This document shows positions 1-9,533 of a DNA stretch of 64,000 nt, piece after piece. Made by a program: the position numbers and the translations under genes. The stretch is taken from assembly GCA_963697705.1 (NCBI GenBank), contig CAVOPA010000004.1, positions 1 through 64,000 of the forward strand. Direction: 5' to 3'. The DNA is from CAVUCH01 sp963697705. Its GTDB lineage: Bacteria > Acidobacteriota > Vicinamibacteria > Vicinamibacterales > JAENWD01. The notes beneath the pieces are model-generated. The model had not been told where the DNA came from. It searched no databases and saw only the letters and a list, made by a program, of their open reading frames with translations. The number at the start of each line of letters is the position of its first letter. Position 1 is the first letter of the stretch.

Positions 1-510
1 AGGGCGTTCAGGAGGTTGGTCTTCGGGTCCCAGGACCGCTGCCGCCAGGTGTCACGGTGGAGGCGATCTCTCCGGCGCGAATCACGTGTCATCTTCGACC
101 AGTCGAGGACGCTGGAATGAACTCAAAGCAGGGGCCATCACGATGACCCATTCAAGACGGTCATCGTTCGACTGTCAGCTCGTGGACGCGTATTTGGTGA
201 GCCTGCAGTCTGACATCGAGGCCAAGTGGCGAGACATCAGATGCATTCGCGATGACATACACCTGCTGATGCGATCGCGCGCGGGCTCGAGTGCCCCAGA
301 TAGCGAGGCCGTCCGGACGATCACCCGAATGCCTGGACCGCATGTTGTCTACGAACCGAATCGTTCGGGACACCTTGCTGGAATTGCGGAGGGCTCCGCA
401 GACGCTTGCGCGGGATCTTGACGACGAATCCACGTAGAGACAGTGACGAGTCGACGAGAGAGTGCTGGGACGAGTCCCGTCGGTGAGGCGACACGGTCGA
501 GGAGACGTCC
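1..510. other. Leader region, no recognised gene
   Basis: Nothing here matches a family I recognise. A weak plus-strand frame begins at the ATG at 143 (MTHSRRSSFD...). It would need a frame change near 340 to reach a plausible charged C-terminus (NRIVRDTLLELRR...LDDEST) ending at 437. This could be a small broken gene or chance. The end of the region carries a good Shine-Dalgarno sequence (GAGGAGA, about 499-505) for the next reading frame. Confidence 0.3.
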
Positions 511-760
511 ATGAAACGAGATGGCCTCGGATGGCAGCCGCCGCCCCTACCGGATGATCCGGCAGAGCGGAGAAAGATCGGTGTTCGTCTCGTTATCCTG
601 GCGGCGCTCGGTGTGATCGCGCAGATCATTTCCACCATCGCCGGCTGGTGGCTAAGCGAGCGACGCAGGGAACAATGTCGGAATTGTGCATGGTTGTTCA
701 CATTGAAATGTTCGGGCCAGGACACCAGCTGTGTCCAGCCGGACCGACGGCAGTCGCGTG
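511..760 (+). CDS. Small putative membrane protein, 3' end uncertain
   Basis: The frame starts with MKRDGLGWQPPPLPDDPAER and then a single hydrophobic helix (about residues 25-46) followed by a basic SERRREQ stretch. The ATG has a GAGGAGA ribosome site at normal spacing, so translation here is plausible. The frame does not stop before the hydrogenase-like genes and its later part is only their antisense-frame shadow. Either the true end was lost or a frame change occurs near 670; another frame (ATG at 675) stops at 761, overlapping the next start as TGATG. It lies directly upstream of the membrane-complex operon. No family recognised. Confidence 0.25.
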
Positions 761-2794
761 ATGCCTCTGGATCTCGCCAGCGGTTTGCCGTTTGCGCTGG
801 CACTGCGGATCGGCATTGCGGCCGCGACCGTCCTGACGGCGCCCCGGCGTGGCGTAGCGCGTCGTGTGGCGTTCCTCGGATCGGCGGCCGCGTCGCTCGC
901 CACCGGCTTGGCGGCGGCTCAAGTGTTGCGCAGTGGCACGCCGGTGAGCGGCGTGCTGTTCGCGCATCACGCGTCCGGATTCTCGCTGGGCTATTCAATC
1001 GACGGATTGTCGGCGTGGTTTCTTCTGGTTCTCTCCGTCGTTGCCGTTCCGATCGCCATCTTCAGTCTTGGATACGTCGGAGGGCCACACTGGAACCGAC
1101 GGTCCGCGTTCCTCGGCGTTACCTTCAACGTCCTGCTGGGTGCGGTCGAACTCGTGTTCGTCGCCAGCGATCTCGTCACCTTCCTTTGCGCCTGGGAGTT
1201 GATGACGTTGGCGACGGCGGCTCTTGTGGCCACGGAGCACGAGGCACGGGCAAGCCGGCGCGCCGCCTATCTCTACTTGGTCATGTCGCATCTCGGCACG
1301 GGTTTCCTGATCGCAGGGTTTCTGATGCTGGCGTCGGCATACGGCTCTCTGTCATTCGCGATGCTGCTGTCGGGTGGTGCGGCGATCGAACCGATACGCC
1401 ACATCCTGTTCGCATTCTTCTTCCTTGGGTTCGGCGTGAAAGCGGGTATCGTTCCGCTCCACGTCTGGCTGCCCGAGGCCCACCCTGCGGCGCCGACGAG
1501 CATCTCCGCGTTGATGTCGGGCGTGCTCATCAAGACCGGCATTTACGGCATGGTTCGCGTCTGCGCGTTTGGTCTGGGAGTTCCGCGGTTGTCCTGGGGC
1601 GTGATCGTCCTCATCGTTGGAGGACTGTCGGCGGTGCTCGGGGTCCTCTACGCGCTGATGCAGCACGATCTCAAACGACTCCTCGCGTACCACAGCATCG
1701 AGAATATCGGGATCATTCTCCTGGGCCTTGGCGCAGGGATGATGGGGCTTTCGTACGGCCGGAACGACGTCGCCGCGGTCGGGTTGGCGGCCAGTCTGTA
1801 CCACGTGCTGAACCACGCGGTGTTCAAAGGTCTCCTGTTTCTCGGCGCGGGAGGCGTCGTCATGGCGACTGGGACGCGGCAGATCGAGCAGCTCGGGGGC
1901 CTGCTGCGGCGGATGCCTTGGACCGGCCTCTGTTTTCTCGTCGGCGCGATGGCGATTTCCGGTCTGCCCCCGCTGAACGGCTTCGCCAGCGAGTGGCTGA
2001 CATTCCAGTCGTTCCTGTTCGGGTTCCGAGGCTCCAGCGAGCCGCTCGTGCATTTACTCTTCCCCGTCGGTGGTGCCCTCCTGGCGCTGACGACGGCATT
2101 GGCCGCTGCCTGTTTTGTGAAAGCGTTCGGTATGACGTTCGTGGCGTTGCCCCGGAGTCCTGCGGCAGCGGGCGCGAGGGAATCGTCGATGGTGATGCTC
2201 GCGCCGCAGGCGTGGCTAGCCGCGTGCTGCGTCGGGCTCGGACTGTTTCCGGGATTCGTGCTCCGCGCGCTCGAGGGCGTGATGGTCTCCCTGCCTGGTC
2301 TGCAGCCGCCACCGGACCTCGTCCAGGGTGGACTGGGAATGGCGTCCGGGCTGGACTCCTTCGACCACGTGATCCCCCTCATGCTCGGCATGGCCCTTCT
2401 GGCGGGGTGGGCAGCCACGGGGTTGCTGACGGCGCGCCAGGCCGCGGTCAGGCGCGTGCCCACATGGGGATGCGGAGGTCAATTGACGGCGCGCACGGAG
2501 TACACGGCCACAGCCTTCTCCAAGCCGCTGATGATGATTTTCCGAGCCGTGTATCGGCCGACGCGCGCAGTCGAAGCACTGACCGAGATCTCGCCGTACT
2601 TTCCACACGAGGTGCGTTACCGCTCGGAGATCGAGCCGACGTTCGAGCGGCACGTCTACGGCCCCGTCATTCGCGCAGTGCTGCGGGTCGCCACGGGCAT
2701 GAGAGTCCTGCAGGCGGGGAGCCTCCACGCGTATCTCGCCTATGTCATCGCGCTGGTCGTCAGCCTGGTGCTCTTCGTGTGGTGGACACGTTGA
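761..2794 (+). CDS. hyfB: HyfB-like proton-translocating antiporter subunit, copy 1
   Basis: This is an Mrp/NuoL-type antiporter-like subunit of a group 4 hydrogenase-related membrane complex, proposed to couple electron flow to ion pumping. About 677 residues with many membrane helices. It contains the conserved glutamate in CAWELMTLATAA, the KAGIVPLHVWLPEAHPAAPTS lysine helix, the DLKRLLAYHSIE segment, and the HyfB-type C-terminal module with PTWGCGG and EYTATAFSKP. I chose the ATG because copy 2 aligns from exactly this methionine (MDGLVAVGVPLALAIR against MPLDLASGLPFALALR); a GTG 30 bases earlier is possible. Copy 2 follows after two bases, so the pair is a tandem duplication inside the operon. 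Confidence 0.88.
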   Translation: MPLDLASGLPFALALRIGIAAATVLTAPRRGVARRVAFLGSAAASLATGLAAAQVLRSGTPVSGVLFAHHASGFSLGYSIDGLSAWFLLVLSVVAVPIAIFSLGYVGGPHWNRRSAFLGVTFNVLLGAVELVFVASDLVTFLCAWELMTLATAALVATEHEARASRRAAYLYLVMSHLGTGFLIAGFLMLASAYGSLSFAMLLSGGAAIEPIRHILFAFFFLGFGVKAGIVPLHVWLPEAHPAAPTSISALMSGVLIKTGIYGMVRVCAFGLGVPRLSWGVIVLIVGGLSAVLGVLYALMQHDLKRLLAYHSIENIGIILLGLGAGMMGLSYGRNDVAAVGLAASLYHVLNHAVFKGLLFLGAGGVVMATGTRQIEQLGGLLRRMPWTGLCFLVGAMAISGLPPLNGFASEWLTFQSFLFGFRGSSEPLVHLLFPVGGALLALTTALAAACFVKAFGMTFVALPRSPAAAGARESSMVMLAPQAWLAACCVGLGLFPGFVLRALEGVMVSLPGLQPPPDLVQGGLGMASGLDSFDHVIPLMLGMALLAGWAATGLLTARQAAVRRVPTWGCGGQLTARTEYTATAFSKPLMMIFRAVYRPTRAVEALTEISPYFPHEVRYRSEIEPTFERHVYGPVIRAVLRVATGMRVLQAGSLHAYLAYVIALVVSLVLFVWWTR

Positions 2795-2796
2795 AC

Positions 2797-4833
2797 ATGG
2801 ACGGATTGGTCGCGGTCGGTGTGCCGTTGGCGCTCGCCATTCGTCTGACGAGCGTCGTGGCGACACTGCATGCTGGCTCGTCACGCGCGCGTCTGCCGGT
2901 GGGCGGCGCTCGGCGCTTCCATCGTGGCATCGGTGATGACGGCCGGGGTCGCCGCGTACGTCATCGCGTCGGGTACCGCGATCGATGGCACGCTCTTCCG
3001 CCACGCGGCGTCCGAAACCGTGCTCGGGTACTCGGTGACCCCGTTGTCGGCGTGGTTTCTCATGGTGTTGGGTCTCATCGCTGTGCCCGTCGCGCTCTAC
3101 AGTACGGGCTACTTCGCCCACGCCGTCGCCCGGCCTCGCACGGCCGCCGTCGGCGCCGCGTTCACTGCGATGGTCGGCGGACTCGAGGTCGTGTTCGTCG
3201 CCGATGGCGTCATTGCGTTCCTCTGCGGTTGGGAGGTGATGACCCTGGCGACGGCGGCCCTCGTCGCGACGGAACACGAGTCGCGCGCGAGCCGCCGCGC
3301 AGCGTATCTCTTCCTGGTGATGTCGCACGTCGGCACCGGCTGTCTCATGGCCGGTTTCCTGATCCTGGCGTCTGCGGCCGGTTCGCTGTCGTTCTCGGCG
3401 ATTCTGTCCGGACATGTCGTGTCCGGGACCGATGCGCCATGGGGTGTTCGCGCTGTTCTTCATCGGGTTTGGTGTGAAGGCGGGCCTCATCCCTTTTCAC
3501 GTGTGGCTCCCCGAAGCCCACCCGGCGGCACCCAGCAGCGTGTCCGCCTTCATGTCGGCGGTGCTCATCACGGCGGGTATCTACGGTCTCTTCAGAGTGT
3601 GCGCGTTTGGTCTCGGCACGCCGGATGTGAACTGGGCGCTCGTGTTCATGTCGGTCGGGACACTGTCCGCCATTCTCGGCGTGTTGTACGCGCTGACGCA
3701 GACCGACATCAAACGCCTGCTGGCGTACAGCACGATTGAGAACTCCGGAATCATTGCGTTGGGTCTGGGAGCCGCCATGATGGCACTCGCTCACGGTCGC
3801 AGCACGCTCGCGACCGTCGCCGTCGCGGCCAGCCTCATGCACGTGCTGAATCACGCGATCTTCAAGGGGCTCCTGTTTCTCGGCGCAGGCAGCGTGGTGA
3901 TGGCGACGGGTACCCGACAGATCGAGCAGTTCGGAGGCCTGATGCGTCGCATGCCGTGGACGGGCCTGTGCTTCCTGGTCGGTGCGCTGGCGATTTCGGG
4001 TCTTCCGCTCCTGAACGGCTTTCCAAGCGAGTGGCTCACGTTCCAGGCGCTGTTGCTGGGGTTTACATCCACGCCCGGTCTAGTCCGCTTGAATTTTCCG
4101 CTGGCGGCAGCCTTGTTGGCATTGACGAGCGCCCTGGCAGCCGCATGCTTCGTGCGGGCATTCGGCATCAGCTTTCTCGCGTTGCCGCGCAGTCAGGCGG
4201 CATCGGAGGCGCACGAGTCGCCAGCTCTGATGCTTGTGCCACTGGGCCTTCTTGCGGCGCTGTGCGTCGGCCTGGGGCTGTTTCCCGGCCTCGTGCTCCG
4301 CGCCCTCGAAGGGGTGACGGCGTCGCTGCCCGGACTGCAGCCGCCAGCAGCCATGGTGTGGGGTGGGCTCGGCATGTCATCAAACCTCACGTCGTTCGAT
4401 CATGTCGTGCCGGCAATGTTTGGGCTGGCGCTTCTTGGCGGAGTGATCGTGCTCGACGGCACTCACCGCACGACGTGGGCTGGCCGTGAGACAGGCCCCC
4501 ACATGGGGATGCGGCGGTGAGCTGACAGCGCGCAGTGAGTACACGGCAACGGCATTCTCGAAACCGCTGCTGATGATTTTCGGGGCTGTGTACCGACCCA
4601 CTCGACAGGTGGATGCCGTGGCGGAGGTCTCGCCATACTTCGTGGACGAGGTTCGTTACCGCACGGAGATCGAACCGACGTTCGAGCGGTATCTCTACGG
4701 ACCGTTGGTGCGCGGGGTTATCCAGATGGCGAGGGGGATGAAGGTGCTGCAGGCCGGCAGCCTCCACGCGTACCTGGCCTATGTGCTCGTACTCGCGGTC
4801 ATTCTGCTGATGTGGCTGGGAGGAACGACATGA
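2797..4833 (+). CDS. HyfB-like antiporter subunit, copy 2, interrupted by three frameshifts
   Basis: This is a second HyfB-like subunit, very similar to copy 1 through the KAGLIPFHVWLPEAHP and MATGTRQIEQ regions. Homology runs from MDGLVAVGV to the C-terminal YLAYVLVLAVILL but changes frame near 2870, 3435 and 4490-4510. All three shifts go the same way, as single inserted bases would, and the span is exactly three bases longer than copy 1. Apart from the frame changes there is no other visible decay. It sits where E. coli hyf has hyfD, so the complex would have three antiporter-like subunits. Either a decaying duplicate or three indel errors; the next gene overlaps its stop as ATGA. Confidence 0.75.
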
Positions 4834-5783
4834 CGCCGATGCAAGACGGCCTTCTGGCAGCCGGCGCGGCGCTGCTGCAAGCAGGCGGCCTCCTCGCCGT
4901 CGCTCCGCTTCTGAAAACCGTGATCAAGAAGATGAAAGCCCGGCTTCAGAACCGTCAGGGGCCGCCGCTCCTGCAGGGGTACTACGACCTGGCGAAGCTG
5001 TTGCGGAAGGAGCCGGTGCGATCCGAGGTGGCGTCGTGGATCTATGTAGCCGGTCCGCGTATGTACTTCGCCGCAGCCCTGGCCGCCACCACGCTCGTGC
5101 CCGTGGTGTTTGCGGCCGCGCCGCTCGAAGCGGCTGGTGGAATCCTGTTGCTGGTGGGGACCCTGGCGCTCGGTCGCTTCGCCCTCGCCACCGCCGCGTT
5201 GGACACCGGTAGTCCATTCGGCGGCATGGGCGCTAGCCGCGACATGACCATCGCCGCGCTCGCCGAGCCGGCCCTCATGCTGGGCCTGTTTGCGTCCGCC
5301 CTTGCCGCCGGCTCCATGAACCTCGGCGTGCTGGTCAGAACGCTCGTGCAGGAGGGGGTCACGCTGCATCCGGCCGACATTCTCGCCTTTGCCGGGCTCT
5401 TCATGATCGTCATCGCCGAGACGGGTCGCATTCCCGTGGACAACCCCGCTACTCACCTCGAGCTGACGATGATCCATGAAGCGATGGTCCTTGAATACGC
5501 CGGCCCGGACCTCGCCCTGGTCGAATGGGCTTCCGCGGTCAAAGAGCTCTTGTATCTCACCCTGCTGGTGGATCTCTTCATGCCGGTGGGAATCGCGACC
5601 AGCGCCGCGCCGGTGGCCGTGCTGGTCGGTATCGTGGCGTGGGTCGGCAAAGTGTTCGTGCTGGCGATCGCGGTGACGGTCGTGGAAAGCACCAACGCGA
5701 AGCTGCGTTTGTTTCGCGTCCCGGAACTGGTGTCGATTTCCCTGGGTCTCGCGTTTCTGGCGCTCGCGATCCGGTTCCTCTGA
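4830..5783 (+). CDS. hyfC: HyfC/NuoH-like membrane subunit
   Basis: Membrane subunit of the NuoH/HyfC family that links the peripheral electron-transfer arm to the pumping arm. 317 residues, about eight hydrophobic segments. Family hallmarks are the cytoplasmic loop KARLQNRQGPPLLQGYYDLAKLL and the acidic ETGRIPVDNPATHLELTMIHEA segment. The ATG at 4830 overlaps the preceding stop as ATGA and has a strong GGGAGGA ribosome site, so I prefer it over the GTG 18 bases upstream. Part of the operon running to 10409. Confidence 0.92.
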   Translation: MTPMQDGLLAAGAALLQAGGLLAVAPLLKTVIKKMKARLQNRQGPPLLQGYYDLAKLLRKEPVRSEVASWIYVAGPRMYFAAALAATTLVPVVFAAAPLEAAGGILLLVGTLALGRFALATAALDTGSPFGGMGASRDMTIAALAEPALMLGLFASALAAGSMNLGVLVRTLVQEGVTLHPADILAFAGLFMIVIAETGRIPVDNPATHLELTMIHEAMVLEYAGPDLALVEWASAVKELLYLTLLVDLFMPVGIATSAAPVAVLVGIVAWVGKVFVLAIAVTVVESTNAKLRLFRVPELVSISLGLAFLALAIRFL

Positions 5784-5794
5784 GGTCCTTGCTC

Positions 5795-6442
5795 ATGACC
5801 GCAAATGTGTTGATTCTCTCCGCCGCCGGGATGCTGGTGAGCGCGTACCTCATGGTGGGTCAGAAGGCGCTGTTCACGACGATCCGCCTGTACGGCCTGC
5901 AGTCGCTACTCCTGGCCATCGTCGCCACGACGATTGCGATCTCCGAGTCGCGTCCCGAGTTGTTCGTCACGGCCGCGCTGACCGTCGTGCTCAAAACCAT
6001 CCTGATCCCCTGGTTCCTGATGCGGACGGTCGACCGCATCGGGATTCACCGCGAGATCGAGCCATTCCTGAACGTCCCTGTCTCTCTGCTGATCTGTCTC
6101 GGTCTGACCGTGGTCGGGTACCGGGTCAGCACGGGCTTTGAAGAGGGTGCTCAGCAAGTCACCCACCATCTGATCGGCGTTGCGCTGTCGCTGCTGCTGA
6201 TCGGGCTGTTCCTGATGGTGACGCGCAAGAAGGCCATTACGCAGATCCTGGCTTTACTGACCGTGGAGAACGCCGTCTTCCTGGTGGCGGTGGGCGTGAC
6301 CACGGGCATGCCGCTCATCGTGGAGTTCGGGATCGCGTTCGACGTCATGCTCGCCGTCCTCGTCCTCGGCATTCTTGTCCAGCGCATCGTCGGCCGGTTC
6401 GAATCGATGGACGTCAGCCGGCTCTCAAACTTGAAAGGATAG
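5795..6442 (+). CDS. hyfE: HyfE-like membrane subunit
   Basis: Small membrane subunit of the HyfE family, equivalent to a NuoK-like module. 215 residues, with helices throughout and the typical MVGQKALFTTIRLYGLQS and LLTVENAVFLVAVGVTTGMP stretches. It begins 11 bases after hyfC and ends two bases before the next GTG start, so it is co-translated with its neighbours. Function is taken from the family and operon position. Confidence 0.87.
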   Translation: MTANVLILSAAGMLVSAYLMVGQKALFTTIRLYGLQSLLLAIVATTIAISESRPELFVTAALTVVLKTILIPWFLMRTVDRIGIHREIEPFLNVPVSLLICLGLTVVGYRVSTGFEEGAQQVTHHLIGVALSLLLIGLFLMVTRKKAITQILALLTVENAVFLVAVGVTTGMPLIVEFGIAFDVMLAVLVLGILVQRIVGRFESMDVSRLSNLKG

Positions 6443-6444
6443 GC

Positions 6445-7932
6445 GTGAACCTGCTGCTCTGGACATTGGTCGTGCCGTTGCTGACTGCCGCGATCGGCGG
6501 TCTGGGTGGCCCGCGGCCTTTCAAGGAAGCCACCATGGCCGGCGGCTTGGCGCTGACGTTCGTGCTGTGTCTTGCCACGGCGAACCAGTTCCTTGGAGGC
6601 GGAACCCCGGCCGCGTTTGCTGACGCCTTGCGTGTTGACGGGTTGTCCGCGCTGGTCCTCGTGCTGTGCGGATTTGTCGGCCTCCTGTCAGGGGTCTACG
6701 GCATCGGGTATCTGCGCCGCAACGAGGCGCGCGGACTGGTCACGGCACGGATGCGCCGTGAGTTCTACGGCCTGATTCCGGCGTACGTGTTCGCGATGCT
6801 CCTCGTCTCGGTGTCCAACAGCCTCGGCATCATGTGGATCGCGGTCGAGTTGACCACGCTGGCGTCGGTGTTCCTCATCACGTTTCACGATCGTGACACC
6901 TCGCTCGAGGCCGCCTGGAAATTCCTGGTGCTGGGCAGCCTCGGCCTCGCCTTTGCGCTGCTGGGGACCGTGCTCATGTTCGCGTCCGGGCAAGGTTCGC
7001 TCGGCGAAGGCATGGGAGCCCTCCAGTGGACGCGTTTCATGCAAGTGGCGCCGACGCTCCATCCCTTCACGCTGCGACTCGGCGTGGTGTTTGCCCTCAT
7101 CGGCTACGGGACGAAGGCTGGTCTCGCTCCCATGCACACGTGGAAGCCCGATGCGTATCGTGAAGCGCCGTCGCCAGCCGTGGTGCTGATGGCCGTCGGT
7201 ATGTTGAATGGCGCGCTGTATTGCGTCCTGAGGATCCATCTGATTTCGAAGGCCTCGTTGGGACCGGAGTTCTCGGAGGGGCTTCTGCTGACACTCGGCC
7301 TGCTCTCCGTGCTGATCGCGACGCCGTTCGTCTTGATTCAGTGGAATATCAAGCGGCTGTTGGCGTACTCCAGCATCGAGCACGTCGGCATCATGGCCAT
7401 CGGCGTGGGACTTGGTGCGCAAGCGGCGGTGTTCGGGGCGTTGTTGCACATGACGTATCACTCACTGGCAAAACCCGTGGCGCTCTTTTCTGCCGGCACA
7501 CTCGCGCAGCTGCATAGCTCCTCGAACTTCGATCGGATCGGGCAGGGGACGTTCACGCGTGCGCCGGTCACGAGCGCCCTGTTCGTGCTCGCCACCGTGA
7601 TCATCACCGGCTCGCCACCCTTTGGCCTGTTCTTCAGCGAGATCCTGATTCTCAGGGCCGGATTTTCGGGCTCGCACCCCACGGCAACAGCCGTGTTGCT
7701 CGCCGCATTGATCGTGCTGTTCTGCGGATTCGCGTACCAAGTGGGACACCTCGTGCTCGGACCACCGCGGGATCCTGCCGACAGGAGAGTGCCGCAACCT
7801 GAACGCTTCGACATCGGGATGGCGACGGCCATTGCGGCGGCGGTCCTTGCCGTGGTGTCCGCATTCTATTTACCGGCGCCACTGATGGCGCTCATCCGTG
7901 CGGCAACGCAGGTGGTGTGGGGTGGTGGCTGA
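6445..7932 (+). CDS. hyfF: HyfF-like antiporter subunit
   Basis: The third antiporter-like subunit of the complex, HyfF type, 495 residues and highly hydrophobic. The conserved pumping features are visible: the glutamate in WIAVELTTLASVFL, the lysine in GYGTKAGLAPMHTWKPDAYREAPSP, and NIKRLLAYSSIEHVGI. Starts at GTG; its stop shares one base with the ATG of the large subunit (TGATG), implying translational coupling. Intact, unlike the second HyfB copy. Confidence 0.9.
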   Translation: MNLLLWTLVVPLLTAAIGGLGGPRPFKEATMAGGLALTFVLCLATANQFLGGGTPAAFADALRVDGLSALVLVLCGFVGLLSGVYGIGYLRRNEARGLVTARMRREFYGLIPAYVFAMLLVSVSNSLGIMWIAVELTTLASVFLITFHDRDTSLEAAWKFLVLGSLGLAFALLGTVLMFASGQGSLGEGMGALQWTRFMQVAPTLHPFTLRLGVVFALIGYGTKAGLAPMHTWKPDAYREAPSPAVVLMAVGMLNGALYCVLRIHLISKASLGPEFSEGLLLTLGLLSVLIATPFVLIQWNIKRLLAYSSIEHVGIMAIGVGLGAQAAVFGALLHMTYHSLAKPVALFSAGTLAQLHSSSNFDRIGQGTFTRAPVTSALFVLATVIITGSPPFGLFFSEILILRAGFSGSHPTATAVLLAALIVLFCGFAYQVGHLVLGPPRDPADRRVPQPERFDIGMATAIAAAVLAVVSAFYLPAPLMALIRAATQVVWGGG

Positions 7933-9512
7933 TGTCTGTCGTGACAACCGTGTCAACTGCGCTGGAAGTTCCGGAGCGGGCCGTTCGTGAGACACGCCCC
8001 GGCGAGCTCCTGCTCGAGACGACCACCTCAGCGTTGTCGGGATTCGCCGATCGCGTGACAGGCGATCTGAGCGGACGGCTCCTGTCGCTCTTCGCGAGCG
8101 ACGAGCGCGATGTCAGCGGGCGATTTCTCCTGCACCATCTGTGGTTCTTGCCGGGCCTCCGGACCTTCCTGAGGCTCGCGGCGCCCGTGCTTCCGGCTGA
8201 ACCGTCCTATCCGTCGATCGCCGCGAAGTACCCGGTGGCCAACTGGTTCGAACGCGAGGTCATGGATCTCTTCGGCCTTGTTCCGGAGGGCCATCCGAAC
8301 CCGACCCGTGTCGCTCTCCATGACGACTGGCCCGATGGGGCCTGGGCGCTTCGCAAGGACTTCCCGTACGACGCCGTGGTGCCGCGCGTACCAGGTGATT
8401 TTCACCCGTTCCGACCCGTGACCGGTGAAGGCGTGTTTCAAGTGCCCGTGGGACCCGTGCACGCGGGAATCATCGAGCCCGGCCACTTCCGGTTTGGCGT
8501 CGCCGGCGAGCCTGTGTTGTACCTTCAGCTCCGGCTCTTCTATGTGCACAAAGGGATCGAGAAGCGCTTCGAGCGGTTGCCATGGCGTCACGGACTGTTC
8601 CTCGCCGAATCCATCTCGGGTGATACCGCGGTCGGTCACGCGCTGGCGTACGCGCACGCAATCGAGCGTCTGGCCGAGGTGACGGTGCCCGCGCGCGCCC
8701 GGTCGCTGCGGGTCGTGTTGCTGGAACTGGAGCGTCTCTACAACCACACGGCGGACATCGGTGCACTGGCGACCGACGTGGCATTCACCGTGCCGGCGAG
8801 TCGGGCGCAGGCGCTGCGCGAAGGTCTCGTCCGGCTGCAGGACGGACTCTTCGGTACGCGACTGCTGCGGGGGACGATCGCCCTTGGCGGCGTGACGCGC
8901 GACCTGCCGCCGGAGTCGTGCGATGCGCTTCGCGCGCACCTGCATGGGTTCGAGAAGCAGTTCGACGAGCTGATCCGCTTGCTGGTGGACGCCGGCACCT
9001 TTACGGATCGCGTGGATGGCGCCGGCGTTCTCAGTCAGCAGGCCGCGCGAGATCTGGGGATTGTCGGGATGGCCGCTCGTGCGTCCGGCGTGGATGGCGA
9101 CCTGCGCAGGGACCATCCGACCGATGCCTACGAGGGGCTTCATTTCGACGTGCCCGTCGAAGACGGCGGAGATGCCAGGGCACGGCTCATGGTGCGTGCG
9201 CGGGAAATCGAGCAGTCGTTGGTCATTCTGCACCAGGTCCTTGCCGCGCTGCCCGACACACCGCTCGCGGCGTCTTTACCAGACCGCTTGCCCGCCAGCA
9301 CCGGCGCGCTTGGGTGGGTAGAAGCCTGGCGAGGGCCGTGCACCCATTGGATTGCGACGGACGACCGGGGTGACATCTGCCGCGTCAAGATCACGGACCC
9401 GAGCTTCTTGAACTGGCCTGGGCTCGTGCAAGCAGTACCTGGCAACATTATTCCGGACTTCCCGGTGATCAATAAGAGCTTCAACCTCTCATATTCCGGA
9501 AACGATCGCTAG
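7932..9512 (+). CDS. hyfG: HyfG-like large subunit (NuoC-NuoD fusion) lacking NiFe cysteines
   Basis: 526 residues: an N-terminal NuoC-like domain (ANWFEREVMDLFGLVPEGHP near residues 95-120) fused to a hydrogenase/NuoD large-subunit domain. In true group 4 hydrogenases two CxxC motifs bind NiFe. Here the first site reads AESISGDTAVGH (about residues 223-235) and the C-terminal site reads DPSFLNWPG (about residue 490), so all four cysteines are missing. The C-terminus (FPVINKSFNLSYSGNDR) is of the type seen in energy-converting hydrogenase-related (Ehr) complexes. It is therefore probably not a hydrogenase; its substrate is unknown. Confidence 0.88.
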   Translation: MSVVTTVSTALEVPERAVRETRPGELLLETTTSALSGFADRVTGDLSGRLLSLFASDERDVSGRFLLHHLWFLPGLRTFLRLAAPVLPAEPSYPSIAAKYPVANWFEREVMDLFGLVPEGHPNPTRVALHDDWPDGAWALRKDFPYDAVVPRVPGDFHPFRPVTGEGVFQVPVGPVHAGIIEPGHFRFGVAGEPVLYLQLRLFYVHKGIEKRFERLPWRHGLFLAESISGDTAVGHALAYAHAIERLAEVTVPARARSLRVVLLELERLYNHTADIGALATDVAFTVPASRAQALREGLVRLQDGLFGTRLLRGTIALGGVTRDLPPESCDALRAHLHGFEKQFDELIRLLVDAGTFTDRVDGAGVLSQQAARDLGIVGMAARASGVDGDLRRDHPTDAYEGLHFDVPVEDGGDARARLMVRAREIEQSLVILHQVLAALPDTPLAASLPDRLPASTGALGWVEAWRGPCTHWIATDDRGDICRVKITDPSFLNWPGLVQAVPGNIIPDFPVINKSFNLSYSGNDR

Positions 9513-9533
9513 AGAACCACAGGACCGAATCAG

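Noticed and set aside
511..3477. A 988-residue open frame on the plus strand
   Set aside because: Beyond the first ~55 residues it is an Arg/Gly/Pro-rich shadow of the HyfB genes in another frame.
7932..9512. An active NiFe hydrogenase large subunit
   Set aside because: All four NiFe-binding cysteines are replaced.
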